64,000 nucleotides of DNA from Streptomyces seoulensis (lineage in GTDB: Bacteria > Actinomycetota > Actinomycetes > Streptomycetales > Streptomycetaceae): the NCBI GenBank assembly GCA_013364255.1, contig CP054936.1, forward strand, positions 6,156,353 through 6,220,352. Direction: 5' to 3'. Under the pieces are notes generated by a model. That model saw only the letters and a list, made by a program, of their open reading frames with translations. It was not told the DNA's origin and ran no database searches. How positions within the stretch are numbered: position 1 is the first letter of the stretch; every line of letters begins with the position of its first letter. This document shows, in pieces, positions 16,856-24,348 of this stretch. A program made the translations under genes and the position numbers.

Positions 16856-19750
16856 TCAGGCTTCCGCTGCGGCCGTCTTGCGGGTGCGGCGCGTGGCGGG
16901 CTTCGCCTCGGTCGCCTCGGCCGTGTCGGCCTCCGCCGTCTCGGCGGCCTTGCGGGTGCGGCGGCGCGGCTTGGCCTCCGGCTCGCCGGTGGCCTGAGCC
17001 GGGATCCCCGCGGCGACGGCCTCGGGGACCGCCTTGCGGGTCCGCCGACGCGGAGTCGCCTCGGCGGCCTCGACCGTGTCCGCCACCGCTTCGGGCGCGG
17101 TGGCCGTCTTGCGGGTGCGGCGTGCGGCGGGCTTGGCCTCGGTCGCTTCGGCGGTGTCGGCTTCTGCCGTCGGTGCGGCTTCGGCGGCCTTCTTGCGGGT
17201 GCGCTTCGGCTTGGCCTCGGTCTCCTCGGCGGGGGCCGGGGCGGTGGCCGCGGTCTTGCGGGTGCGCTTGGGCTTGGCCTCGGCTTCGGTGCCTTCGGCG
17301 GTCGCCACGGCGCTCTCGGCGGCGGCCGCGGCCGTCTTCCGGGTGCGCTTCGGCTTCGCCTCGGCGGCCTCCGGGGCCTCCACCGCGGCGGCCGTCTTGC
17401 GCGTACGGCGCGGCTTGGCCTCGGCGGCCTCGACCGTGTCCGCCACCGCTTCGGGCGTTGCGGCCGTCTTGCGGGTGCGGCGCGTGGCGGGCTTGGCCTC
17501 GGTCGCTTCGGCGGTGTCGGCTTCTGCCGTCGGTGCGGCTTCGGCGGCCTTCTTGCGGGTGCGCTTCGGCTTGGCCTCGGTCTCCTCGGCGGGGGCCGGG
17601 GCGGTGGCCGCGGTCTTGCGGGTGCGCTTGGGCTTGGCCTCGGCTTCGGTGCCTTCGGCGGTCGCCACGGCGCTCTCGGCGGCGGCCGCGGCCGTCTTGC
17701 GGGTGCGCTTCGGCTTGGCCGGGGCGTCCTCCACCGTCTCCGCCGGGGCGGCCTCCGCCGTCTCGACGGCTTCGGCGGCCTTGCGGGTGCGGCGGCGCGG
17801 CGCGGCCTCGGCGACGGTGTCCGCCACCGCCTCGGCGGCCACGGCGGCCACGGCGGCCTTCCGGGTACGGCGCGGCTTCGCCTCGGTGGCCTCGGCCGCC
17901 TCCACCGCCGCCTCGGCGGCCGGGGCCGCCTTCTTGCGGGTGCGGCGCGGGGCCGGCGCGGCCTCCACGGCCTCGGGCTCGGCGGTCACCGTCGCGGTCA
18001 CCGTCTCCTGCTCGATCGGCGCCGTCGCCGTGTCCTCCGCGGACCTGCGGGTCCGGCGGCGGCGCGGCTTCGCCGGCGTCTCGACCGCGTCGGCGGCCGG
18101 AGCCGTGGCGACCACGGCCTCCACCGGCGCGGTGTTCTCCACGGCCGCGACGGCCTGCGCCGCCGGCTCGCTCACCGTGGTCGCCGCGGTGGCGGCCACC
18201 GGCTGCTGGGCCGGGGCGCCGCCACGCGTGCGCCGGCGACGGCGCGGGGTGCGGGTGGCGGGAGCGGCGTCCGCGGCCGGCGACTCGGACCGCGCAGCCG
18301 CGGTGTCCGGGGTCGCCGCGGGGGAGTCGACCAGCGAGCCGCCGCGCGTGCGCTGACGGCGGCGCGGGATCCGCGACGAGCGCTCGCGCTCACCGGAGCG
18401 CGCCTCGTCCCGGCCACCGCGGCCACCGCGGTCACGGTCGTTCCGACCGCGCGCACCGCGTCCACCGGTCTCGCCGAGGTCTTCGAGCACCTCCGCGTCC
18501 AGCCCGGCGCGGGTGCGCTCCGAGCGCGGCAGGATGCCCTTGGTGCCCGCGGGGATGCCCAGGTCGGAGAAGAAGTGCGGCGAGGTGGAGTACGTCTCCG
18601 GCGGGTCGCTGAAGCCCAGGTCCAGCGCCTTGTTGATCAGCTGCCAGCGCGGGATGTCGTCCCAGTCGACGAGGGTGATCGCCGTGCCCTTGGCGCCCGC
18701 GCGGCCGGTGCGGCCGATGCGGTGCAGGTACGTCTTCTCCTCTTCCGGGGACTGGTAGTTGATGACGTGCGTGACGCCCTCGACGTCGATGCCGCGGGCG
18801 GCGACGTCGGTGCAGACGAGCACGTCCACCTTGCCGTTGCGGAAGGCGCGCAGCGCCTGCTCGCGGGCGCCCTGGCCCAGGTCGCCGTGGACCGCGCCGG
18901 AGGCGAACCCGCGCTGCTTGAGCTGGTCGGCGAGATCGGCCGCCGTGCGCTTGGTGCGACAGAAGATCATCACCAGCCCGCGGCCGTCGGCCTGGAGGAC
19001 GCGCGCGACCATCTCGGGCTTGTCCATGTTGTGCGCGCGGTAGACGAACTGCGTGGTGTTCGCGACCGTCGCGCCCTCGTCGTCCGGCGCGGTGGCGCGG
19101 ATGTGCGTGGGCTGCGACATGTAGCGGCGGGCCAGACCGATGACCGCGCCCGGCATGGTGGCCGAGAACAGCATCGTCTGCCGCTTGACCGGCAGCATGC
19201 CGATGATCTTCTCGACGTCGGGCAGGAAGCCCAGGTCGAGCATCTCGTCGGCCTCGTCCAGGACGAGCGCCTTGACGTGCTTCAGGTTCAGCTTCTTCTG
19301 GCCGGCCAGGTCGAGCAGTCGGCCGGGGGTGCCGACGACGACGTCGACGCCGTTCTTCAGGGCCTCGACCTGGGGCTCGTAGGCGCGGCCGCCGTAGATC
19401 GCGACGACCCGCACGTTGCGCACCTTGCCGGCGGTCAGCAGGTCGTTGGTGACCTGCGTGCACAGCTCGCGGGTGGGGACGACGACCAGCGCCTGCGGGG
19501 CGTCGGTGAGGGCCTCCGGCTTGGCGCGGCCGGCCTCGACGTCGGCGGGGACGGTCACGCGCTCCAGGAGCGGAAGGCCGAAGCCGAGCGTCTTTCCGGT
19601 GCCGGTCTTGGCCTGGCCGATGACGTCCGTGCCCGTGAGGGCCACGGGCAGCGTCATCTCCTGGATGGGGAAGGGGGTGGTGATGCCGACGGCTTCCAGC
19701 GCCTCGGCGGTCTCGGGAAGGATGCCGAGTTCTCGGAACGTGGTAGTCAG
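16856..19750 (-). CDS. DEAD-box RNA helicase with ~500-residue repetitive basic tail
   Basis: 964 residues if started at the CTG at 19750, which has GAGG seven bases upstream; the only standard in-frame start nearby is a GTG at 19852 with no ribosome site. Counting from the CTG: AKTGTGKT (47-54), DEAD (165-168), SAT (196-198) and HRIGRTGR (343-350). The core is RhlE/CsdA-like and unwinds structured RNA. From ~450 onward the tail is an Ala/Glu/Thr sequence studded with some 25 basic motifs of the type KPKRTRKTAA, a likely disordered RNA-binding tail. It contains an in-frame 120-codon duplication (17062-17339 and 17422-17699). It is divergent from the ferritin-like gene. Confidence 0.9.
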   Translation of the reverse strand: MTTTFRELGILPETAEALEAVGITTPFPIQEMTLPVALTGTDVIGQAKTGTGKTLGFGLPLLERVTVPADVEAGRAKPEALTDAPQALVVVPTRELCTQVTNDLLTAGKVRNVRVVAIYGGRAYEPQVEALKNGVDVVVGTPGRLLDLAGQKKLNLKHVKALVLDEADEMLDLGFLPDVEKIIGMLPVKRQTMLFSATMPGAVIGLARRYMSQPTHIRATAPDDEGATVANTTQFVYRAHNMDKPEMVARVLQADGRGLVMIFCRTKRTAADLADQLKQRGFASGAVHGDLGQGAREQALRAFRNGKVDVLVCTDVAARGIDVEGVTHVINYQSPEEEKTYLHRIGRTGRAGAKGTAITLVDWDDIPRWQLINKALDLGFSDPPETYSTSPHFFSDLGIPAGTKGILPRSERTRAGLDAEVLEDLGETGGRGARGRNDRDRGGRGGRDEARSGERERSSRIPRRRQRTRGGSLVDSPAATPDTAAARSESPAADAAPATRTPRRRRRTRGGAPAQQPVAATAATTVSEPAAQAVAAVENTAPVEAVVATAPAADAVETPAKPRRRRTRRSAEDTATAPIEQETVTATVTAEPEAVEAAPAPRRTRKKAAPAAEAAVEAAEATEAKPRRTRKAAVAAVAAEAVADTVAEAAPRRRTRKAAEAVETAEAAPAETVEDAPAKPKRTRKTAAAAAESAVATAEGTEAEAKPKRTRKTAATAPAPAEETEAKPKRTRKKAAEAAPTAEADTAEATEAKPATRRTRKTAATPEAVADTVEAAEAKPRRTRKTAAAVEAPEAAEAKPKRTRKTAAAAAESAVATAEGTEAEAKPKRTRKTAATAPAPAEETEAKPKRTRKKAAEAAPTAEADTAEATEAKPAARRTRKTATAPEAVADTVEAAEATPRRRTRKAVPEAVAAGIPAQATGEPEAKPRRRTRKAAETAEADTAEATEAKPATRRTRKTAAAEA
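17062..17699 (-). repeat. 360-bp-period direct repeat inside the helicase gene
   Basis: Bases 17062-17339 recur at 17422-17699, almost identical and exactly 360 bases apart. This is a 120-codon in-frame duplication of tail motifs. The near identity means the event was recent or is being homogenised. Confidence 0.92.
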
Positions 19751-19852
19751 GGTGCTGCCTCTTCTGTGTGTGCGGCGCGAGGCGAGCGCGGGGGTCGTGT
19801 CGTCTGACCGTGCCGGGGACGTCGGCCGCCTCGGGGGGCGGCTCGATGGCAC

Positions 19853-20159
19853 AGGACCACAGCCGACGCTCTAGCGCTCGTACCGCTGAGGGTGTCCCTC
19901 CGATCGTCGTACGCACAGTGCCGTACGGTCAGGGAGGGCTGTCGGGTCGGAGCCGATCGGGCCACCGACCGGGCATCCTCATGCGTGCGCCCTGTCGGCA
20001 TACGTCCGAACGCAGCGGATGCATCGGCGTACTCGGCGGGCGCATTACCACCATACCCCGGAATGCCGCACACGCGATGGCCGAATTGGTCACGTAGTCG
20101 TCGTCACACTCGCTGACCAGGTCCTTCCGAGGCGCGGCGAGCGGGCTATTGTGCGCTTC
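19853..20159. promoter_or_regulatory. Divergent region between helicase and ferritin-like genes
   Basis: About 300 bases (410 from the CTG start) with no supported ORF. An inverted pair GTACG...CGTAC (about 19907-19926) is the only operator-like element I see. Both promoters should be here. No riboswitch is recognised. Confidence 0.35.
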
Positions 20160-20903
20160 ATGACGAGCTCCGACAAGCCCGACCACGTCTCCGACTCTCC
20201 CGCGCGCACCGGGATCGCCGCCCAGGACTGGGCGACGGCCGCCGCCGACCCGCAGTACCGCGCCGCGGTCGTGGACCTGCTCGGCGCCCTCGCCTACGGC
20301 GAACTGGCGGCGTTCGAGCGGCTCGCCGAGGACGCCAAGCTGGCGCCCACCCTGGCGGACAAGGCCGAGCTGGCGAAGATGGCGTCGGCGGAGTTCCACC
20401 ACTTCGAGCGGCTGCGCGACCGGCTCACCGAGATCGGCGCGGAGCCGACCGAGGCGATGGACCCGTTCGTGGCCGCCCTCGACGGCTTCCACCGGCAGAC
20501 GGCGCCCTCGGACTGGCTGGAGGGCCTGGTCAAGGCGTACGTCGGCGACTCGATCGCCAGCGACTTCTACCGGGAGGTCGCCGCCCGCCTCGACTCCGAC
20601 ACCCGTGAGCTGGTGCTGGCCGTCCTGGACGACACCGGGCACGCCGGTTTCGCGGTGGAGAAGGTGCGCGCGGCGATCGACGCGGACCCGCGCCTCGGCG
20701 GCCGGCTCGCGCTGTGGGCGCGGCGGCTGATGGGCGAGGCCCTGTCGCAGTCCCAGCGGGTGGTGGCCGACCGGGACGCGCTGTCCACGATGCTGGTCGG
20801 CGGGGTCGCCGACGGCTTCGACCTCGCCGAGGTCGGCAGGATGTTCTCCCGGATCACCGAGGCCCACACCAAGCGCATGTCCGCCCTGGGACTGGCCGCC
20901 TGA
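20160..20903 (+). CDS. Ferritin-like fold protein (MiaE-like hydroxylase family)
   Basis: 247-residue all-helical protein with the paired acidic/His motifs of diiron four-helix bundles: GELAAFERLAEDA, ASAEFHHFERL and later GDSIASDFYREVA with a downstream Asp/His pair (DDTGHAGF). It matches the tRNA hydroxylase MiaE-like ferritin superfamily seen across Streptomyces; whether it acts on tRNA here is unproven. The ATG at 20160 fits domain length. It is followed convergently, after 62 bases, by a small membrane protein gene. Confidence 0.8.
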   Translation: MTSSDKPDHVSDSPARTGIAAQDWATAAADPQYRAAVVDLLGALAYGELAAFERLAEDAKLAPTLADKAELAKMASAEFHHFERLRDRLTEIGAEPTEAMDPFVAALDGFHRQTAPSDWLEGLVKAYVGDSIASDFYREVAARLDSDTRELVLAVLDDTGHAGFAVEKVRAAIDADPRLGGRLALWARRLMGEALSQSQRVVADRDALSTMLVGGVADGFDLAEVGRMFSRITEAHTKRMSALGLAA

Positions 20904-20965
20904 GCCCGGCTCCCGCGCGGCCGCCCTCCGCGGTCAGGCGAGGCGCCGGCGCCGTCGGCGGCGGA

Positions 20966-21238
20966 TCACGCCGTCGCCGATCGTCGGCGCATCCTCCTCG
21001 CGGGGCGCAGCAGCAGGGAGAGCGAGGCGGCCGAGACGACCACCGCGCCGAGCAGGCTCGGCAGGACGGAGGCGGAGCCCAGCGCGCTGTGGGTGACGAA
21101 GTCGCCGAACAGGGCGCCCGCGACGCCGGTCGACAGCACCAGCGGCCGGGACGGCAGCCGGTGCGCCAAGCGGTGGAACGCCGCCAGGCCGAACAGCAGG
21201 CCCAGCACGGCGGAGCCGAGCGCCTCGAAGAACAACAC
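20966..21238 (-). CDS. Small integral membrane protein
   Basis: 90 residues with three membrane helices (about 2-22, 33-52 and 56-77) and a basic C-terminus (RPARRMRRRSATA). The GTG at 21238 is chosen because GGGAGGG lies four bases upstream; an ATG at 21286 would add 16 polar residues ahead of the first helix. I do not recognise a family. It lies downstream of a terminator that isolates it from the DUF3107 gene. Confidence 0.6.
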   Translation of the reverse strand: MLFFEALGSAVLGLLFGLAAFHRLAHRLPSRPLVLSTGVAGALFGDFVTHSALGSASVLPSLLGAVVVSAASLSLLLRPARRMRRRSATA

Positions 21239-21368
21239 GGTTCCCTCCCACACGGTCGGCCGGTGCTGACGGTCATATGCCGTCATACCCCTGACCTGCG
21301 GAACACAACCCTCCCCTATGGGCTGTTTGTGCGTTTCCCGTGAGCCGGCGCGCACCGGGCGCCGCTCG

Positions 21369-21409
21369 GAGAGAATCAGAGAGAACCAGAGAGAACCAGA
21401 GAGAACCAG
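21369..21409. repeat. 10-bp tandem repeat
   Basis: About four tandem copies of GAGAGAACCA (first copy GAGAGAATCA) directly precede the terminator at 21421. This is a simple-sequence tract, not coding. Confidence 0.8.
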
Positions 21410-21420
21410 CGAACCCGAGA

Positions 21421-21467
21421 GAACAGGGGAGGGGCCCGGCGGCAACCGCCGGGCCCCTCCCCTGTTC
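21421..21467. terminator. Long intrinsic terminator after the DUF3107 gene
   Basis: A perfect 22-bp stem (21421-21442 with 21446-21467) around a 3-base loop lies 15 bases past the stop of the leftward DUF3107 gene. Confidence 0.88.
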
Positions 21468-21481
21468 TTCCGCCTTAGCGC

Positions 21482-21709
21482 CTACAGCGCGCCGAAGCCC
21501 ACCTTGCGCGGGGCCGGCTCGCCGAGCTCGACGTACGCGAGACGCTCGGCCGGGACCAGCACCTTGCGGCCGTGCTCGTCCACGAGGGACAGCAGCTGCG
21601 ACTTGCCGGCCAGCGCCTCGGCCACCGCCCGCTCGACCTCCTCGGCGCTCTGACCGCTCTCCAGAACGATCTCGCGGGGCGCGTGCTGCACGCCGATCTT
21701 GACCTCCAC
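21482..21709 (-). CDS. DUF3107 family protein
   Basis: 75-residue conserved actinobacterial protein. It starts VEVKIGVQHAPREIVLESGQ and has the family's regular beta-alpha-beta layout, ending ERLAYVELGEPAPRKVGFGAL. No function is established. The GTG at 21709 has GGAGGG seven bases upstream. It lies just downstream of a leftward DNA replication/RNA helicase neighbourhood that is conserved in Streptomyces as I recall it, and upstream of a strong terminator, so it forms its own unit. Confidence 0.88.
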   Translation of the reverse strand: MEVKIGVQHAPREIVLESGQSAEEVERAVAEALAGKSQLLSLVDEHGRKVLVPAERLAYVELGEPAPRKVGFGAL

Positions 21710-21883
21710 GGCTATGTCCCTCCGACGGTCAGTGAAGTGCGCGACCTTCCGCGCCGTACCCAGCACACATTAGCCCGGTGAGGGGACGAACACGCTCCGC
21801 CGGGGCACGCCAGGAGCGAACAGCGCGCGGGAGAACGGCCGGAACCGGCCGCCGGCGCCCCGCCGTGCGGACGGCGGCGGCGC

Positions 21884-22528
21884 TCAGTGCTGCTGGTCGC
21901 TGCCGTGCATCGGGAAGCCCGCGATGCCGCGCCACGCCAGCGACGTCAGCAACTGCACCGCCTGGTCCCGGGGGACGCTGCGGTCGCTGTGCAGCCAGGA
22001 GCGGGCGACGACCTGGGCGAGCCCGCCGAGACCGGAGGCGAGCAGCATCGACTCCGCGCGGGAGAGCCCGGTGTCCTCGGCGATGACCTCGCAGATCGCC
22101 TCGGCGCACTCGTTGGTGACCTTGTCGACGCGCTCGCGCACCAGGGGCTCGTTCGTCAGGTCCGACTCGAACACCAGCCGGAAGGCGCCGCCGTCGTCCT
22201 CGACGTACGCGAAGTAGGCGTCCATCGTGGCCCGGACGCGCTGCTTGTTGTCGGTGGTCGACGCGAGCGCGCTGCGCACGGACTGGATGAGCGACTCGCA
22301 GTGCTGGTCCAGCAGCGCGAGATAGAGGTCGAGCTTGCCGGGAAAGTGCTGGTAGAGCACCGGCTTGCTGACGCCGGCGCGCTCGGCGATGTCGTCCATC
22401 GCGGCCGAGTGGTAGCCCTGCGCCACGAAGACTTCCTGGGCGGCGCCCAGCAGCTGGTTCCGCCGGGCACGGCGCGGCAGGCGCGTGCCTCGCGGGCGTG
22501 CCGCCTCTGTCTGCTCGATGGCTGTCAC
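21884..22528 (-). CDS. TetR/AcrR-family transcriptional regulator
   Basis: 214 residues. The N-terminal helix-turn-helix is canonical: RNQLLGAAQEVFVAQGYHSA, MDDIAERAGVSKPVLYQHFP, then GKLDLYLALLD. The C-terminal ligand domain (~80-200) is less conserved, so the effector is unknown. The GTG at 22528 has a perfect GGAGG four bases upstream. The nearest inverted repeat is at 22576-22597 in its own promoter region, so autoregulation is plausible. Neighbours do not include an obvious efflux target. Confidence 0.9.
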   Translation of the reverse strand: MTAIEQTEAARPRGTRLPRRARRNQLLGAAQEVFVAQGYHSAAMDDIAERAGVSKPVLYQHFPGKLDLYLALLDQHCESLIQSVRSALASTTDNKQRVRATMDAYFAYVEDDGGAFRLVFESDLTNEPLVRERVDKVTNECAEAICEVIAEDTGLSRAESMLLASGLGGLAQVVARSWLHSDRSVPRDQAVQLLTSLAWRGIAGFPMHGSDQQH

Positions 22529-22575
22529 GCCGCCTCCCGAAGTCGTCCCTTGTGCGGTGTGCGCCGCGCCGCCAT

Positions 22576-22597
22576 CGTACTTTTCGGTAACCGTACT
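22576..22597. promoter_or_regulatory. Possible operator upstream of the tetR-type gene
   Basis: The stretch GTACTTTTCGGTAACCGTAC contains the palindrome CGGTTACCG-type core and GTAC at both ends. It lies ~50 bases before the regulator's start, where a self-bound operator is usual for this family. Confidence 0.4.
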
Positions 22598-22825
22598 GTG
22601 CGCGGTGCGAGCACGAAATTTCACGGACCGGACGGTTCCGAAACGGCGCAGAACGTTTCACATGGTTCCAGGCCGGGCGCGGCCGCGTCCCCGTCCAGCC
22701 GCCCGTCGCGCCGCCCGTCCGGCCGTGGGCCGCCCGCGCCGCCGCACGGCGGGGGCGGGCCGCCGGTGCGCGAGGCACCGGCGGACGCCCGCGTCACCGG
22801 CGGCCGCTCCCGGCCGCCCGGAGTC

Positions 22826-23053
22826 TCACCGGTAGTCGTCCTCGTCGAGGGAGACCACCCGGGCCTGCTCGATGAGGTCGCCCTCGCTCCCGCGGGCCGG
22901 GTCCACCTCCGTCAGCGAGTCGTCCTCCTCCGGCGCGACGTCGGTCTTCTGTTCGGCGGCGTCGCCCTCCGGTGCCTCGACGTCGATCTCGGTGCCGTTC
23001 TCGGCGGCGGTCTCGTCCTCGAACGTGTCGGGATCGGTCGGGTCGAATGCCAT
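22826..23053 (-). CDS. Small highly acidic protein
   Basis: 75 residues, about a third Asp/Glu (DPTDPDTFEDETAAENGTEI; PEEDDSLTEVDP; ends VSLDEDDYR). It lacks hydrophobic segments and is probably disordered. It does not end in the GGQ/GGE of the prokaryotic ubiquitin-like protein Pup. The ATG at 23053 has GGGAG about six bases upstream. It is divergent from the hydrolase gene. The function is unknown. Confidence 0.65.
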   Translation of the reverse strand: MAFDPTDPDTFEDETAAENGTEIDVEAPEGDAAEQKTDVAPEEDDSLTEVDPARGSEGDLIEQARVVSLDEDDYR

Positions 23054-23216
23054 TGCTGGGCTCCCTTCTGGTGGACGTCCCCGCGAGAAGCGGGGGCTGT
23101 GCGGGTGCCCTCTGTACGAGCGTAGGAGACACCCGATCCGGACGCCATGCCGTGCGGGGCCCGAAGAGGGGCCCTCGGCGGCGATGCAGAGCCTCTTTGT
23201 GACGGCGAACACATGA

Positions 23217-23229
23217 ATCACTACGTGAT
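23217..23229. promoter_or_regulatory. Palindrome ATCACTACGTGAT in a divergent promoter
   Basis: A perfect 13-base palindrome 20 bases before the hydrolase start, in the gap between the acidic-protein gene and the hydrolase gene. Its size and position fit a repressor or CRP-type site. Confidence 0.45.
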
Positions 23230-23248
23230 CGTCTCGTAACATTGCCGC

Positions 23249-24340
23249 ATGTCCTCGACCGAGCTGCCTCCCGTGCCGCCCGCCAACGTTCTTCCCCGGG
23301 TGGCGCCCGTCGCGGTCGAGGAGGGCGAACGGCTGCGTTCGGTCGAACTGCCGGGCATCACCCTCACGGTGCGCTCCCGGCCCCCCGCCCGCGAGGACCT
23401 GCCGCCCGCGCTCTACGTCCACGGACTCGGCGGCTCCTCGCAGAACTGGTCGGCGCTGATGGCCCTGCTGGACGACACCGTCGACGGCGAGGCGCTCGAC
23501 CTGCCGGGCTTCGGCGACTCCCCGCCGCCGGACGACGGCAATTACTCGGTCACGGCGCACGCGCGCGCGGTGATCCGCCTCCTCGACGCCTCCGGCCGCG
23601 GACCGGTCCACCTCTTCGGCAACTCGCTGGGCGGCGCCGTCTCCACGCGCGTCGCCGCGCTCCGCCCCGACCTCGTGCGCACGCTCACCCTGGTCTCGCC
23701 CGCGCTGCCCGAACTGCGCGTGCAGCGCTCGGCCGTGCCGACCGGGCTGCTCGCCCTGCCGGGCGTGGCCGCGCTGTTCACCCGGCTCACCAGGGAGTGG
23801 ACGGCCGAGCAGCGGGTCCGCGGCGTCATGGCCCTGTGCTACGGCGACCCCGATCGGGTGACGCCCGAGGGCTTCCGCACCGCGGTGAGCGAGATGGAAC
23901 GGCGCTTGCGGCTGCCGTACTTCTGGGACGCGATGGCACGCTCGGCGCGCGGGATCGTGGACGCGTACACACTGGGCGGCCAGCACGGGCTGTGGCGCCA
24001 GGCCGAGCGGGTGCTCGCGCCGACGCTGCTGGTCTACGGCGGCCGGGACCAGCTCGTGGGCTACCGCATGGCGCGGCGGGCGGCGCGGGCGTTCCGCGAC
24101 TCCCGGCTGCTCACCCTGCCGGACGCGGGCCACGTGGCGATGATGGAGTACCCCGAGACGGTCGCGACCGCGTTCCGCGAACTGCTGACGGACACCGGGC
24201 AGCGGAGGGAACCGGCACGGCGCGGTCCGTCATCTGGTAAGCCGGGGGAGTCGACGGAGCCCGGGGCGGAAGCCGCCGGACAGGGACATGAGGCAACCGA
24301 TGCGGGGACTACCGGCATGAGCACGGGTATGGGGGGCTGA
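23249..24340 (+). CDS. Alpha/beta-fold hydrolase
   Basis: 363 residues. The hydrolase domain (~30-320) has the HG oxyanion motif (YVHGLGGSSQNW), nucleophile elbow GNSLGG, acid (YGGRDQLVG) and His (PDAGHVAMMEYP). It is followed by a ~45-residue Gly/Glu/Ala-rich tail of no clear role. No signal peptide. The nearest relatives by pattern are general esterases and peroxidase-like hydrolases. The next gene begins nine bases later, so the two are probably one operon. Confidence 0.85.
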   Translation: MSSTELPPVPPANVLPRVAPVAVEEGERLRSVELPGITLTVRSRPPAREDLPPALYVHGLGGSSQNWSALMALLDDTVDGEALDLPGFGDSPPPDDGNYSVTAHARAVIRLLDASGRGPVHLFGNSLGGAVSTRVAALRPDLVRTLTLVSPALPELRVQRSAVPTGLLALPGVAALFTRLTREWTAEQRVRGVMALCYGDPDRVTPEGFRTAVSEMERRLRLPYFWDAMARSARGIVDAYTLGGQHGLWRQAERVLAPTLLVYGGRDQLVGYRMARRAARAFRDSRLLTLPDAGHVAMMEYPETVATAFRELLTDTGQRREPARRGPSSGKPGESTEPGAEAAGQGHEATDAGTTGMSTGMGG

Positions 24341-24348
24341 GGGGCCAG

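Noticed and set aside
22826..23053. The acidic small protein as a Pup-like tag
   Set aside because: It lacks the C-terminal GGE/GGQ and the conserved Pup helix region, ending instead in DEDDYR.
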